This document shows positions 9,010 to 16,637 of a stretch of DNA of 16,637 nucleotides, piece by piece. The notes below the pieces were generated by a model. The model worked only from the letters and a program-made list of their open reading frames with translations. It made no database searches and was not told the DNA's origin. Source of the DNA: DASUZB01 sp035535495 (GTDB lineage: Bacteria; Actinomycetota; CALGFH01); contig DATLQA010000011.1 of NCBI GenBank assembly GCA_035535495.1, positions 1 through 16,637 on the forward strand, in the 5' to 3' direction. A program made the translations under genes and the position numbers. Numbering within the stretch: position 1 is the first letter of the stretch; every line of letters starts with the position of its first letter.

Positions 9010-9105
9010 GACGCTCCGGGGGAGGTCGTGTAAGAAGCGGCTGGCGGGCGGTGTTGGACAGGGCGGAAGCTACCTTGGCGATCGGACGACATGGGGAGCG
9101 GCTGG

Positions 9106-9687
9106 GTGATAGCCGTACGGGACGAGGCCACCGCTGCCGCCGACACGCGGGACCGGTTCGAGGCGGTGTTCCGGGCTCGCTACGGCGAGCTGTACTCCCT
9201 CAGCTATCGACTGCTCGGCGACCACGGCGAGGCCGAAGACGTCGTCCAGGAGACGTTCCTCAAGCTGGACGGCCAGCCGGTGCTGGGCCGGCCGGTGGAG
9301 GAGGTGGCGGCGTGGCTGCGGCGCGTCTGCCTGAACGCCACCTACAACCGGCTGCGCGGCCGGCGCCGCGCCACGGCACGGCTGGACCGCGCCGGCCGGC
9401 TGGAGCGGGCGGACGAAGAGGCCGACGCCGGGGGCGGCCCGCTGCTGGACGTGCTCCGCGCCGAGCAGCAGCGGGCCGTGCGCCAGGCGCTGGCCAGCCT
9501 GCCGCAACGGCAGCGGGCATGCCTGCTGCTGCGCCACGCCGGCTTCTCCTATGCCGAGATCGCGGCAACGCTTGACCTGGCCGTCGGCTCGGTCGGGGTC
9601 CTGCTCGCCCGCGGGGAGCGGGCCTTCCGTGACGCCTATCTCGACCGCAACGACGCCGACCCGGGAGCTGACGATGCCCTGCCCTGA
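9106..9687 (+). CDS. ECF-type RNA polymerase sigma factor
   Basis: 193 residues from GTG at 9106, chosen because GGGGAG (9093-9098) lies 7 nt upstream. The in-frame ATG at 9091 would add five residues and has no ribosome binding site. Sigma region 2 is visible as FRARYGELYSLSYRLLGDHG followed by EAEDVVQETFLKL. After an Arg-rich linker, region 4 reads ALASLPQRQRACLLLRHAGF and SYAEIAATLDLAVGSVGVLL, a typical helix-turn-helix ending. There is no region 1.1 or 3, and no C-terminal SnoaL domain. It directs RNA polymerase to a small regulon and usually to its own promoter. The next gene encodes its likely anti-sigma factor and overlaps it by 14 nt. The inducing signal is unknown. Confidence 0.9.
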   Translation: MIAVRDEATAAADTRDRFEAVFRARYGELYSLSYRLLGDHGEAEDVVQETFLKLDGQPVLGRPVEEVAAWLRRVCLNATYNRLRGRRRATARLDRAGRLERADEEADAGGGPLLDVLRAEQQRAVRQALASLPQRQRACLLLRHAGFSYAEIAATLDLAVGSVGVLLARGERAFRDAYLDRNDADPGADDALP

Positions 9688-10885
9688 CCTCGGTACCCTG
9701 CGCGTGTCGCTCGACGACGACGCCGGGGCCGCCCCGCCGCGGCTGCGCGACCACGTGCAGGCCTGCGCATCCTGCCTCGACACCGTCGCCGAGCTGCGGC
9801 GCAACGCCGAGCTGGCCGCACCGGCGATCGCCATGACCGGGCCGGACGGCTGGTTGTCCCCGGCCACGGTCGAGGCCGCCCTGACCCGCTTCGAGCAGCG
9901 GCGCGCCCGCCTGCTCGCGGTACGGGCGGCCACCGCTGATGGGCCGGCCGCGCGCACCGCGGACCCGCCGGAGCCGGTGGTACCGCTTCGCCATGGGGGC
10001 CAGCTCGCCCGGCTGGGCACCAGGGCCCGAAGTGTGGCGGCGGCGCTGGTGGTGGTGGTCGTGTTGACCACGATGATCGCCACACCAGGCGGGAGAGCCG
10101 CCGCCGCCGGTTTCCTGGCGCACTTCCGCAGCGAGCGCTTCCAGGTGGTGGCGCTCGACCACAGCCAGGCGGTCCAGCTCAACGCCGCCATGACCCAGCT
10201 GGTGCAGACCGGTGTGTTCAGCGGCGACCAGCGTGAGCTGGACCGCCTGGTGACACCGCTGGCCGTGCGGGATCTCGCCGAGGCGAGCCGGCTCGCCGGC
10301 TTCCCGGTCCACGCGGTCGACCGGTCCGCGCTGCCACGTGGCGTGGGCGCCACGCCGGAACGGGTCCTGGTGAACCGGGCCCACACCGCACGGCTCACCT
10401 TCGACCGCGACCAGGCGATCGCCTACTTCCGGCGCAACGGCCAGGCGCAGGTGACCATCCCCGAGCGGTTCGACGGGGCCCAGCTGGTGATCCAGGTCCC
10501 CGCGATCGTGGTGCAGCAGTACGCGGGGCGGGACGGCACACCGCGGCTGCTGGTCGGCAAGGCCGGCACGATCGGCATGGACGCCGCCGGCGGCGCCAGC
10601 CTCGAGGAACTCCGTGAGCTGGTGCTGCACCTGCCGGGCCTGCCGAAGGGGGCGGTCGAGCAGCTCCGCAACCTCAGCGACTGGCGCACGACCTTGCCGC
10701 TGCCGGTCCCATCCGACCAGGTGCGCTGGCGGGCGGCGAGCGTCGGCGGCAGCGAGGCGCTCAGCTTCACGGACTCGACCGGAAAGGTGCACGCCCTGCT
10801 CTGGAGGCACGGCGGGTACATCTGGGGTGTCGCAGGCGTGATCGGGGCTGGCGAGGCACTCGATGTCGCGAACAGCCTCGGCTGA
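9674..10885 (+). CDS. membrane anti-sigma factor with zinc-finger N-terminus
   Basis: 403 residues from ATG at 9674, overlapping the sigma gene, with GGGAG at 9663-9667. The cytoplasmic N-terminus carries the ZAS-type H-x3-C-x2-C motif: His27, Cys31 and Cys34 in DHVQACASC. One membrane helix (about 119-136, VAAALVVVVVLTTMIA) leads to an unusually large outer domain of about 265 residues. That domain begins AGFLAHFRSERFQVVALDH and ends with WRHGGYIWGVAGVIGAGEA, resembling the C-terminal domain seen in DUF4367-like anti-sigma proteins. It would hold the sigma factor at the membrane and release it when the outer domain senses a signal. The coupling of translation with the sigma gene would keep the two proteins in balance. 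The length is well above the usual 200-250 residues of simple ZAS proteins. Confidence 0.85.
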   Translation: MPCPDLGTLRVSLDDDAGAAPPRLRDHVQACASCLDTVAELRRNAELAAPAIAMTGPDGWLSPATVEAALTRFEQRRARLLAVRAATADGPAARTADPPEPVVPLRHGGQLARLGTRARSVAAALVVVVVLTTMIATPGGRAAAAGFLAHFRSERFQVVALDHSQAVQLNAAMTQLVQTGVFSGDQRELDRLVTPLAVRDLAEASRLAGFPVHAVDRSALPRGVGATPERVLVNRAHTARLTFDRDQAIAYFRRNGQAQVTIPERFDGAQLVIQVPAIVVQQYAGRDGTPRLLVGKAGTIGMDAAGGASLEELRELVLHLPGLPKGAVEQLRNLSDWRTTLPLPVPSDQVRWRAASVGGSEALSFTDSTGKVHALLWRHGGYIWGVAGVIGAGEALDVANSLG

Positions 10886-11831
10886 CCGGAAGGAACGGGT
10901 CGCCGGGACCGGGCAGCCGGTCCCGGCGATCGCCATGTCCGCCGTGCACAAGGCCTTCGGCGACCGGGTCGCGCTCCACGGGCTGACCCTCGAGGTCGGC
11001 GCCGGGGAGGTCTTCGGCTTCCTCGGACCCAACGGCGCCGGCAAGACCACCGCCATGAAGATCCTGCTCGGGCTGGTCCGGCCCACCGGCGGGGAGGCGC
11101 TGGTGTTCGGCCGCCCACCCTCCGACCCGGCCGCCCGCCGCCGCCTCGGCTACCTGCCGGAGCACTTCCGCTTCCAGGAGTGGGCGACCGGCGTGGAGCT
11201 GCTGGACTTCCACGGCCGCCTGAGCGGGCTGGGCCGCGCCGAGCGGGCCGAGCGGATTCCCGAGGTACTGGAGCGGGTCGGTCTGACCGGGCGGGGTGGC
11301 GAGCGCGTCCGCCGCTATTCGAAGGGGATGACCCAGCGGCTCGGTCTCGCCCTCGCCATCCTGCACCGGCCCGACCTCGTGCTGCTCGACGAGCCAACCT
11401 CGGCCCTGGACCCGGTCGGGCGCCGCGACGTCCGCGAGCTGGTCCGGGAGCTGGCCGCCGACGGGGTCACGGTGTTCCTCAACTCCCACCTGCTCACCGA
11501 GGTTGAGGCGGTCTGCGAGCGGGTCGCGATCGTCAACCAGGGCCGGATGGTCGCCAGCGGGCGGCTGGACGATCTCGCCGACGGCGTGACCCAGCTGCGA
11601 ATCCTGCTCGACCGCGTCGACCGGGACCTGCTGGCGCTGGTAGCTCGTCATGGGGACGTCGCCCGGGTCGAGGGCACCGCCGTCACCCTTGCCGTCGCGA
11701 CCCTCGACGTGGCACCCGACCTGGCCGCCGCGGTGGTCGGGGCGGGCTACCGGCTCTACGGGCTGGTGCCGGTGCAGCGGTCGCTGGAGGACGTCTTCGT
11801 GGACCTGGTCGGGGAGGTGCACGAACAGTGA
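10863..11831 (+). CDS. ABC transporter ATP-binding protein (ABC-2 type)
   Basis: 322 residues. ATG at 10863 lies inside the end of the anti-sigma gene (23-nt overlap). Motifs: Walker A GPNGAGKT (55-62), GYLPEHFRF in the Q-loop region, signature YSKGM (152-156), Walker B LVLLDE (172-177) followed by PTSALDP, and the H-loop His209 in NSHLL. A C-terminal domain of about 90 residues ends in VQRSLEDVFVDLVGE, as in the DrrA/CcmA-like exporters of the ABC-2 class. It powers the permease encoded next. The substrate is unknown. The N-terminal extension of about 20 residues is poorly conserved in this class, so a later start is possible. Confidence 0.92.
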   Translation: MSRTASADRKERVAGTGQPVPAIAMSAVHKAFGDRVALHGLTLEVGAGEVFGFLGPNGAGKTTAMKILLGLVRPTGGEALVFGRPPSDPAARRRLGYLPEHFRFQEWATGVELLDFHGRLSGLGRAERAERIPEVLERVGLTGRGGERVRRYSKGMTQRLGLALAILHRPDLVLLDEPTSALDPVGRRDVRELVRELAADGVTVFLNSHLLTEVEAVCERVAIVNQGRMVASGRLDDLADGVTQLRILLDRVDRDLLALVARHGDVARVEGTAVTLAVATLDVAPDLAAAVVGAGYRLYGLVPVQRSLEDVFVDLVGEVHEQ

Positions 11832-12718
11832 ACCTCCTGGTCGTGGCGCGCTGGACCGTCCTGGAGGCACGGCGGCGCAGGCTGCTGCTCGCCGGCGTGG
11901 TGCTCAGCATCGCCTTCGTGGTCGTGTTCGCGCTGGCCTTCTCCCTGCTCTACCACAGCCAGGAGCGAAACCTGCTCGGCGCGCAGGCTGGGGACAGCGG
12001 CCCGGTGAGCCCGCGTGAGCAGCTGCTGGTCCTTTCCACCATCCTGGTCGTCCTCGGGCTGTACGGGGTCCAGTTCCTCGCCGCGCTCCTCGGGCTGTTC
12101 CTCGGGGTCGCGTCGGTCTCCCCGGAGGTCGATTCGGGCGCGCTCCACGCCGTCCTCGCCCGTCCGATCAGCCGCCTGGACTACCTCCTCGGCCGCTTCC
12201 TCGCCCTGGCTGGCATGCTCACCGTCTACGTGGTGGTGATGAGCGGCTCGCTGCTGCTCACCGCCCGGGTCGTCGCCGGCTACGAGGCTGGAGACGCGAC
12301 CCGAGCGGTGGGGCTGATGATCCTCGAGGTGCTCGTCCTGCTGGCCGTGAGCGTGCTCGGCAGCAGCGTCCTGCCGACCCTCACCAACGGGGTCATCATG
12401 CTGGCGCTGTTCGGACTGGCGTGGCTCGGGGGGGTCGTCGGGTTCATCGGCAGCATCCCGCCCGGGAACGAGCTCCTGGCCAACCTGGGGACCGCGGTGG
12501 GCCTGCTGCTCCCGGCCGACGCGGTCTGGCGCGGGGCCTCGTACCACGTGCTGCCGTCGGGGCTGCTGATCGCCAGCTCGGTCGCCGGCGGTGCCGACCT
12601 GGAGCTACCGTTCGGATCCACCACCCCGATCGCACCAGCCCTGCTCGCCTGGGCAGTGGCCTACCCGACGCTCTGCCTCGGCCTGGCTGTCGCCTGCTTC
12701 CGGCGCCGGGACCTGTGA
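11828..12718 (+). CDS. ABC-2 type transporter permease
   Basis: 296 residues from GTG at 11828, overlapping the ATPase stop in a GTGA, so the pair is translationally coupled. It begins MNLLVVARWTVLEARRRRLL, the usual ABC-2 permease start. About six membrane helices follow, with SVSPEVDSGALHAVLARPIS and RLDYLLGRFLALAG between the second and third, the conserved cytoplasmic segment of this family. Later helices flank GSIPPGNELLANLG. It forms the channel with the preceding ATPase. Operon position after a sigma/anti-sigma pair suggests that the exporter is made under envelope stress or that its cargo is sensed by the anti-sigma outer domain; both are inference. Confidence 0.9.
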   Translation: MNLLVVARWTVLEARRRRLLLAGVVLSIAFVVVFALAFSLLYHSQERNLLGAQAGDSGPVSPREQLLVLSTILVVLGLYGVQFLAALLGLFLGVASVSPEVDSGALHAVLARPISRLDYLLGRFLALAGMLTVYVVVMSGSLLLTARVVAGYEAGDATRAVGLMILEVLVLLAVSVLGSSVLPTLTNGVIMLALFGLAWLGGVVGFIGSIPPGNELLANLGTAVGLLLPADAVWRGASYHVLPSGLLIASSVAGGADLELPFGSTTPIAPALLAWAVAYPTLCLGLAVACFRRRDL

Positions 12719-12764
12719 CCGCCCGCCGTGGTCCCGACAGCTGCTCCTGCGGCATGCGTTGGAG

Positions 12765-12797
12765 CGGTTCCGGCGGCTTCGAGCCGGCCGGGAACCG
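12765..12797 (+). terminator. hairpin after the sigma-ABC operon, probable terminator
   Basis: CGGTTCC-GGC-GGCT pairs with AGCC-GCC-GGAACCG around a TCG loop, with one unpaired G at 12786 and one at 12790. The stem has about 14 base pairs. It starts 46 bp after the permease stop and lies before the next gene's ribosome binding site. No U-tract follows (CGCTTGTAGC), as is common in GC-rich actinobacteria. Confidence 0.5.
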
Positions 12798-12847
12798 GCG
12801 CTTGTAGCATTCCGAGTGTTGGGTGGGATGCCGGCCGGGGGAGCGCC

Positions 12848-14347
12848 ATGTCGATCCAGCACCAGGAGGGGCGGGCCGGGGTCAGGCCTGACCTGTTCCT
12901 GCCTCGCCATCCCGGCGACGCCGTCCGACTGGTGGCCGCGGTCGCGGTCTTGCTGCTGTCGATCAAGCTGGTGAACCGCAACCACATCGACGAGCTCGAG
13001 ATCGACGCCTTCCGGCTGGTCAACGACCTCCCCGGCGTGCTGTACCCGCTGGTGTGGACGGTCATGCAGCTCGGCAACGTGCTGGTGGTCCCGGTGGTGG
13101 CCGTGGCAGCGGCCCTGAGCCGCCGCTACCGCTTGGCGGTGAACCTGGCGATTGCCGGGTTCGGCGGCTACTTCCTTGCCAGGCTGGTCAAGGGGCTGGT
13201 CCAGCGTGGCCGGCCGTCGCAGTACCTGCCCGACGTGACCCTCCACGGGCCGGCCGCGACCGGATTGGGCTACGTCTCGGGCCATGCCGCGGTGGCCGTG
13301 GGGCTGGCCGCGGTGGCCAGCCCCTACCTGGGCCGGCGCGCCCGCCGGGTCGCCTGGGCGCTGGCCGCGGTGGTGTGCCTGTCCCGCCTGTACGTCGGCG
13401 CCCACCTGCCCTTGGACGTGATCGGCGGCGCGGCGGTCGGCTGGGCTGTCGGCGCGACCGTGCACCTGCTCCTCGGCGCTCCCGGCGGCAGCCCATCGGC
13501 CGACCGCATCCGCCGGGCGCTGCTCGACAGCGGGTTCCAGCCGGTGAAGGTCCAGGCGCAGGGCCGTCCCGACGCGCCGCGCTCGGCCCGCTTCCTGGCC
13601 ACCACCGCCGATGGGGAGCTGCTGTTCGTCAAGTTCATCCCGCGCGAGCGCCGGGACTGGGATCTCGCCTACCGGGTCTGGCGGCGGCTGGCCAAGCGGG
13701 GCGAGGTCGACCCGGGCCGTTTCGGCTCCCCGTCCGAGCAGGTGGAGCGGGAGGCGTACATGGCCCTCCTGGCCGGTGCGGCCGGGGTGCGGGTCCCCAA
13801 GGTCGTGCTGGCCCGCCCGACCGGCAACGGGGCTGGCCTGCTGGTGATGGCCTACATCCCCGGGATGTCGTTGGCCGAGCTGCCACCCGAGCAGATTGCC
13901 GACGAGCTGCTGGCCGAGCTGTGGCGGCAGGTCGGCCAGCTGCACGCCAACCGCATCGCCCACCACGACCTCGGACGGTGGAGCGTGATGCTGGATGAGC
14001 GCCACCGGCCCTGGCTGGTCGACTTCGACGCCAGTGAGGCGATGGCCGACCGCCAGGTGCTCGCCGCCGACGTGGCCGAGCTGCTTGTCTCCCTCGGCCG
14101 CATGGTCGGCGCCGAGCGGGCGCTGGCCGCCGCCGACGCCGGCCTTGGGCCCGACGTCGCCGGCTCGGCCCTGGATCAGGTCGAACCGTCCGCGCTGACC
14201 CCGCTGACCCGCGACGACCTACGGGCCGACCCGGGCCTGTGGGAAGACCTGCGCCGGCGTGCCACCGCGGGCCGGCCGCCCCGCACGGCGACCACGCCAG
14301 CCAGGCCGGGCCCGACCTCGTCGGCCCCGACCGGGAACGAACAGTGA
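12848..14347 (+). CDS. PAP2 phosphatase-like membrane domain fused to an atypical kinase domain
   Basis: 499 residues from ATG at 12848, with a GGGGGAG site about 5 nt upstream. The open frame extends to 12728 but crosses the hairpin and lacks homologous content. The PAP2 domain (about 25-210) has a full phosphatase signature: Lys115-x6-Arg122-Pro123, Ser144-Gly145-His146, and Ser179-Arg180-x5-His186-x3-Asp190. It should remove phosphate from a lipid or polyprenyl pyrophosphate outside the membrane. The second half (about 220-470) has a kinase-like fold: Lys262 in LLFVKFIP, HHDLGRWSVML with Asp374, and Asp392 in LVDFD. The metal-binding Asn expected five residues after Asp374 is Ser379. The kinase half may therefore be weak, inactive or a binding module. 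The last about 30 residues are Pro/Thr-rich. No C-terminal membrane helix is seen, unlike in the paralogue at 4539-6257. Confidence 0.87.
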   Translation: MSIQHQEGRAGVRPDLFLPRHPGDAVRLVAAVAVLLLSIKLVNRNHIDELEIDAFRLVNDLPGVLYPLVWTVMQLGNVLVVPVVAVAAALSRRYRLAVNLAIAGFGGYFLARLVKGLVQRGRPSQYLPDVTLHGPAATGLGYVSGHAAVAVGLAAVASPYLGRRARRVAWALAAVVCLSRLYVGAHLPLDVIGGAAVGWAVGATVHLLLGAPGGSPSADRIRRALLDSGFQPVKVQAQGRPDAPRSARFLATTADGELLFVKFIPRERRDWDLAYRVWRRLAKRGEVDPGRFGSPSEQVEREAYMALLAGAAGVRVPKVVLARPTGNGAGLLVMAYIPGMSLAELPPEQIADELLAELWRQVGQLHANRIAHHDLGRWSVMLDERHRPWLVDFDASEAMADRQVLAADVAELLVSLGRMVGAERALAAADAGLGPDVAGSALDQVEPSALTPLTRDDLRADPGLWEDLRRRATAGRPPRTATTPARPGPTSSAPTGNEQ

Positions 14348-14461
14348 CCGATCCTGAAGGCGGGACCGCCAGGCCTGACGCGTTCGGTTCTTGCCATCAC
14401 GGTTCAAGTGGACCATCGTCCCAAGCAGCGGCGGACCGATGCGCAGACGGGAGGCATGATC

Positions 14462-15595
14462 GTGAGCACCGAGTCTAAGGGCGGCACCGGCGCGGACGAG
14501 CCCGTCGAGCATCCGGGTGCGCCCGGCGAGAGCGACCCCACCGTCGAGCGCGACCAGCAGGCGGCCGCCCAACAGCCGACCCAAGCATTCCAGCAGCTCC
14601 CGCCGGAGGAGCCCCCGAGCGCCGAGCAGCCCGACCTGCCGGTCACCGAACAGCCGACCCAGGAGTTCGAGCAACTCCCGCGGGAGCACCCGGCCACAGG
14701 GCCACCCGTGAACCAGGGCAGGCAAACCGAGCAGTTCGCGTCGACGCCGGTCGACGCCCCATGGACGCCGCAGGCACCGCCGACCGCAGGAAGGCCGTCC
14801 AGGCGCCGTCCTGGCACCGGCGTCCTGGTCGGCGTCGGCGCCGCGATCATCGCCCTCGTGGCCATCGCCGCCCTGGCGCTGCCGTCGCTCACCGGCGACG
14901 ACCAGCCCACGACCGCCTCCACCGCAGCCACGCCCACGACGGCGGCGGCGCCGTCGACAGCGCCAAGCCAGACGACCGCTGCTCCGACCACCCAGACGGT
15001 GCCGGTCGCCGGGACCGTCCAGGTCGTCCGGTCAGGGTTCACCCAGCTCCCGCCCGAGCCCGACGGCGACGTCGACGTGAGCTACGCCGTGGTGCTCCGC
15101 AATCCAAGGAACGACCAGGTCGCGCAGAACGTTCGGGTGATCGTGACCTTCACCGGCGCCAACGGCGCCGTCGTGGAGACCAAGGACGAGGAGCTCGACG
15201 CGCTGCTGCCAGGGCAGACCGCCGCGGTCGCCGACACCACCGGCGTGCGCGGCGCGCGAAGGATGCGCGTCCAGATCCTGGTCGGCGGCTTCGCGCCAGG
15301 GCAGGGCCTGACCGGCAAGCTGAGCGCATCAGGCGTGCGGACCTCGGTCGTGGCGGGCGAGCTGATCACCACCGCCACCGTCCGCTCCACGCTCGGACAA
15401 CCCCTCAGCGGCGCCGACGTCGTCGCGGTCTACTACGACCGGTCCGGGCGGATCATCGGCGGACAGTCCGACAGCGTCGACGCCGTCCCCGCCGGCGGGG
15501 CGGTGCCGGTGCGGCTCGACAGCTCCACCAACCTGCGCGGGATCGCGAAGACCGAGGTCCACGCCAGCCCCAAGGACCTCGTACCCGGCGGCTGA
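14462..15595 (+). CDS. single-pass membrane protein with FxLYD-like outer domains and repeated Thr motifs
   Basis: 377 residues from GTG at 14462, with GGGAGG at 14449-14454 seven nt upstream. The ATG at 14456 is too close to that site. The cytoplasmic tail (1-117) is acidic, Gln/Pro-rich and disordered, with three related motifs: PTQAF (39-43), PTQEF (65-69) and QTEQF (88-92). The first two sit in longer copies, QPTQ-x-F-x-QLP. A single helix (about 118-141) is followed by a Thr/Ala/Pro linker. Two beta-rich segments follow (about 180-265 and 300-370) that resemble FxLYD domains: YAVVLRNPRNDQVAQNVRVI, then ATVRSTLGQPLSGADVVAVY and DRSGRIIGGQSD. FxLYD modules are common in actinobacterial surface proteins of unknown role. 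It lies 114 bp after the PAP2-kinase gene, on the same strand. Confidence 0.8.
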   Translation: MSTESKGGTGADEPVEHPGAPGESDPTVERDQQAAAQQPTQAFQQLPPEEPPSAEQPDLPVTEQPTQEFEQLPREHPATGPPVNQGRQTEQFASTPVDAPWTPQAPPTAGRPSRRRPGTGVLVGVGAAIIALVAIAALALPSLTGDDQPTTASTAATPTTAAAPSTAPSQTTAAPTTQTVPVAGTVQVVRSGFTQLPPEPDGDVDVSYAVVLRNPRNDQVAQNVRVIVTFTGANGAVVETKDEELDALLPGQTAAVADTTGVRGARRMRVQILVGGFAPGQGLTGKLSASGVRTSVVAGELITTATVRSTLGQPLSGADVVAVYYDRSGRIIGGQSDSVDAVPAGGAVPVRLDSSTNLRGIAKTEVHASPKDLVPGG

Positions 15596-15604
15596 TCGGA
15601 CATC

Positions 15605-15618
15605 GCTCGTCTACGAGC
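15605..15618. terminator. short stem-loop in a convergent gap
   Basis: GCTCG (15605-15609) and CGAGC (15614-15618) flank TCTA. It begins 10 bp after the stop of the FxLYD-like gene and lies in the 108-bp gap before the end of the response regulator gene. The stem is short and has no T-tract, so this is a weak terminator candidate. Confidence 0.3.
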
Positions 15619-15703
15619 ACCTCCAACACCTCCCCAGCGAACCACTCGACCCACCAGCCAACCCCACCCCAAGCGAGCTCCCCGCCGCTCAACAGGTCGC
15701 GCC

Positions 15704-16366
15704 TCAGGGGTCGAGGTAGCGCAGGACCGCGAGCACCCGGCGGTTGTCGCCTTCTGAGGGCGGCAGGCCGAGCTTGCCGAAGATGCTGGCCACATGCTTT
15801 TCCACCGCCCCGCTGGAGACGACCAGGGCGGCCGCGATCCCCGCATTGGAGCGGCCCTCGGCCATCAGGGCGAGGACCTCGCGCTCGCGCGGGGTCAGCG
15901 CGGCCAGGCCTTGCGCGTGACGGCCAGCGGCGAGGAGCTGGGCGACCACCTCCGGGTCGAGCGCGGTGCCGCCGGAGGCGACCCGGGCCAGCGCGTCGGC
16001 GAACTCGGCCACGTCGGCGACTCGGTCCTTCAGCAGATAGCCCACGCCGGCGGCGCCGCCCTCCAGCAGCCGGGCCGCATACCTGGTCTCGATGTACTGG
16101 GAGAACACCAGCACACCCGTCCTCGGATGGTCGCGGCGGAGCACCAGGGCGGCCCGCAGCCCCTCGTCGGTATGGGTCGGCGGCATGCGGATGTCCACCA
16201 CCGCGACGTCGGGACGGTGCTCCGCCACGGCGGCGAGCAGCTCGTCGCCGCCGGCCACGGCGGCGCACACCTCGTGGCCACGGTCGAGCAGCAGCCGGAT
16301 GAGCCCCTCCCGCATCACCGCGGCGTCCTCCGCGATCACGACCCGCATGGCCGGCAATGCTCTCAC
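15704..16366 (-). CDS. NarL/FixJ-family response regulator
   Basis: 220 residues from GTG at 16366, which overlaps the kinase stop in a GTGA. An ATG six codons later is the alternative. The receiver domain shows the acidic pair Glu13-Asp14 (VVIAEDAAVM), the phosphoacceptor Asp58 (VAVVDIRMPP), the switch Ser in VLVFSQY, and the conserved Lys in YLLKDRV. The LuxR-type helix-turn-helix is LTPREREVLALMAEG followed by RSNAGIAAALVVSSGAVEKH and VASIFGKLGL. It binds DNA after phosphorylation by the partner kinase encoded just upstream. The C-terminal tail after GKLGLPPSEGDNRRVLAVL is typical of actinobacterial members. The target promoters are unknown. Confidence 0.93.
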   Translation of the reverse strand: MRALPAMRVVIAEDAAVMREGLIRLLLDRGHEVCAAVAGGDELLAAVAEHRPDVAVVDIRMPPTHTDEGLRAALVLRRDHPRTGVLVFSQYIETRYAARLLEGGAAGVGYLLKDRVADVAEFADALARVASGGTALDPEVVAQLLAAGRHAQGLAALTPREREVLALMAEGRSNAGIAAALVVSSGAVEKHVASIFGKLGLPPSEGDNRRVLAVLRYLDP

Positions 16367-16637
16367 GCGCGCAGCGGCAGCTCGACGGTGACCCGCGTCG
16401 GCCCGCCAAGCGGGCTGGCGACGTCCAGGCGGCCGTCCACGGTGCTGACCCGCTGCGCGAGCCCGGCCAGGCCGCTGCCGTGAGGATTCGCCCCGCCGGC
16501 GCCGTCGTCGGTGACGGTGAGCAGCAGCATCCCGCCCCGTCCGGTCGCCTGCACGCCGACCCGGTTCGCGAGGCTGTGCTTGGCGGCGTTGGCCAGCAGC
16601 TCGGCGGCGCAGAAGTAGGCGATCGTCTCGATCGCCG
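16363..16637 (-). CDS. sensor histidine kinase, C-terminal part (truncated by window edge)
   Basis: Only the last 91 codons are present; the gene continues past the window end. Visible parts of the HATPase domain are the N-box AAELLANAAKHS, the G1 box VTDDGAGG, and HGSGLAGLAQRVSTVDGRLD, followed by the final strand TRVTVELPLRA. The wording is that of NarL-partner kinases (HisKA_3 type). It is translationally coupled to the response regulator gene, which supports a cognate pair. The sensor domain and the phosphorylated His lie outside the window. Confidence 0.9.
   Translation of the reverse strand, partial: AIETIAYFCAAELLANAAKHSLANRVGVQATGRGGMLLLTVTDDGAGGANPHGSGLAGLAQRVSTVDGRLDVASPLGGPTRVTVELPLRA

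Noticed and set aside
9054..9083. TTGGAC followed by TACCTT upstream of the sigma factor
   Set aside because: Spacing of about 11 nt is too short for a standard promoter, and no typical ECF GGAAC box is seen.
9260..11086. Minus-strand open frame of 608 codons across the sigma/anti-sigma genes
   Set aside because: Antisense artefact; the plus strand has sigma regions, a zinc finger and Walker motifs.
14358..14382. GGCGG-GA-CCGCC and CAGGCCTG repeats after the second PAP2-kinase gene
   Set aside because: The loop is too small for a stable hairpin and such short repeats are expected by chance in this composition.
14391..14419. TTGCCA and CATCGT with 17-nt spacing before the FxLYD-like gene
   Set aside because: The -10 match is too weak to call a promoter.

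Overview
The window is high-GC DNA with dense genes, GTG starts, Shine-Dalgarno sites and protein families (NarL-type two-component system, zinc-finger anti-sigma factor, PAP2-kinase fusions, hydrolase-cyclase fusions) that point to an actinobacterium, probably an uncultivated soil lineage. This assignment comes from family content and base composition, not from a marker gene. I see no rRNA, tRNA, CRISPR array, transposase or phage gene.

Layout. 1-423 holds broken, out-of-order pieces of an alpha/beta hydrolase-class III cyclase gene. 430-1611 (-) encodes a polytopic membrane protein resembling the sensor half of a histidine kinase, without a kinase domain. 1612-2039 has no convincing gene. 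2040-3320 (+) encodes a lipoprotein built from two about 180-residue helical repeats with conserved histidines. 3440-3643 (+) is a 67-residue small protein gene, headed by a near-perfect Rex/CRP-type palindrome that touches its ribosome binding site. 3678-4412 (-) encodes a membrane-anchored cupredoxin. 4539-6257 (-) encodes a PAP2-like membrane domain fused to a kinase domain. It is divergent from 6485-7957 (+), a cobalamin-binding-type radical SAM protein. 8056-8895 (-) encodes a ZIP metal transporter with a DtxR/MntR-like operator in front.

9106-12718 (+) is a tightly overlapping four-gene operon: ECF sigma factor, zinc-finger anti-sigma factor, ABC ATPase and ABC-2 permease. A strong hairpin follows it. 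12848-14347 (+) is a second PAP2-kinase fusion. 14462-15595 (+) is a single-pass membrane protein with repeated threonine motifs in its cytoplasmic tail and an FxLYD-like outer part. 15704-16637 (-) is a NarL-family response regulator overlapping the end of a histidine kinase that runs off the window.

Themes. Most of the window concerns the cell envelope, metal or redox handling, and signalling. The most unusual point is the pair of PAP2-kinase fusions with complementary decay. The first has lost the phosphatase catalytic residues but keeps kinase residues. The second keeps the full phosphatase signature but lacks the kinase catalytic-loop asparagine. The second lies directly upstream of the protein carrying repeated threonine motifs.
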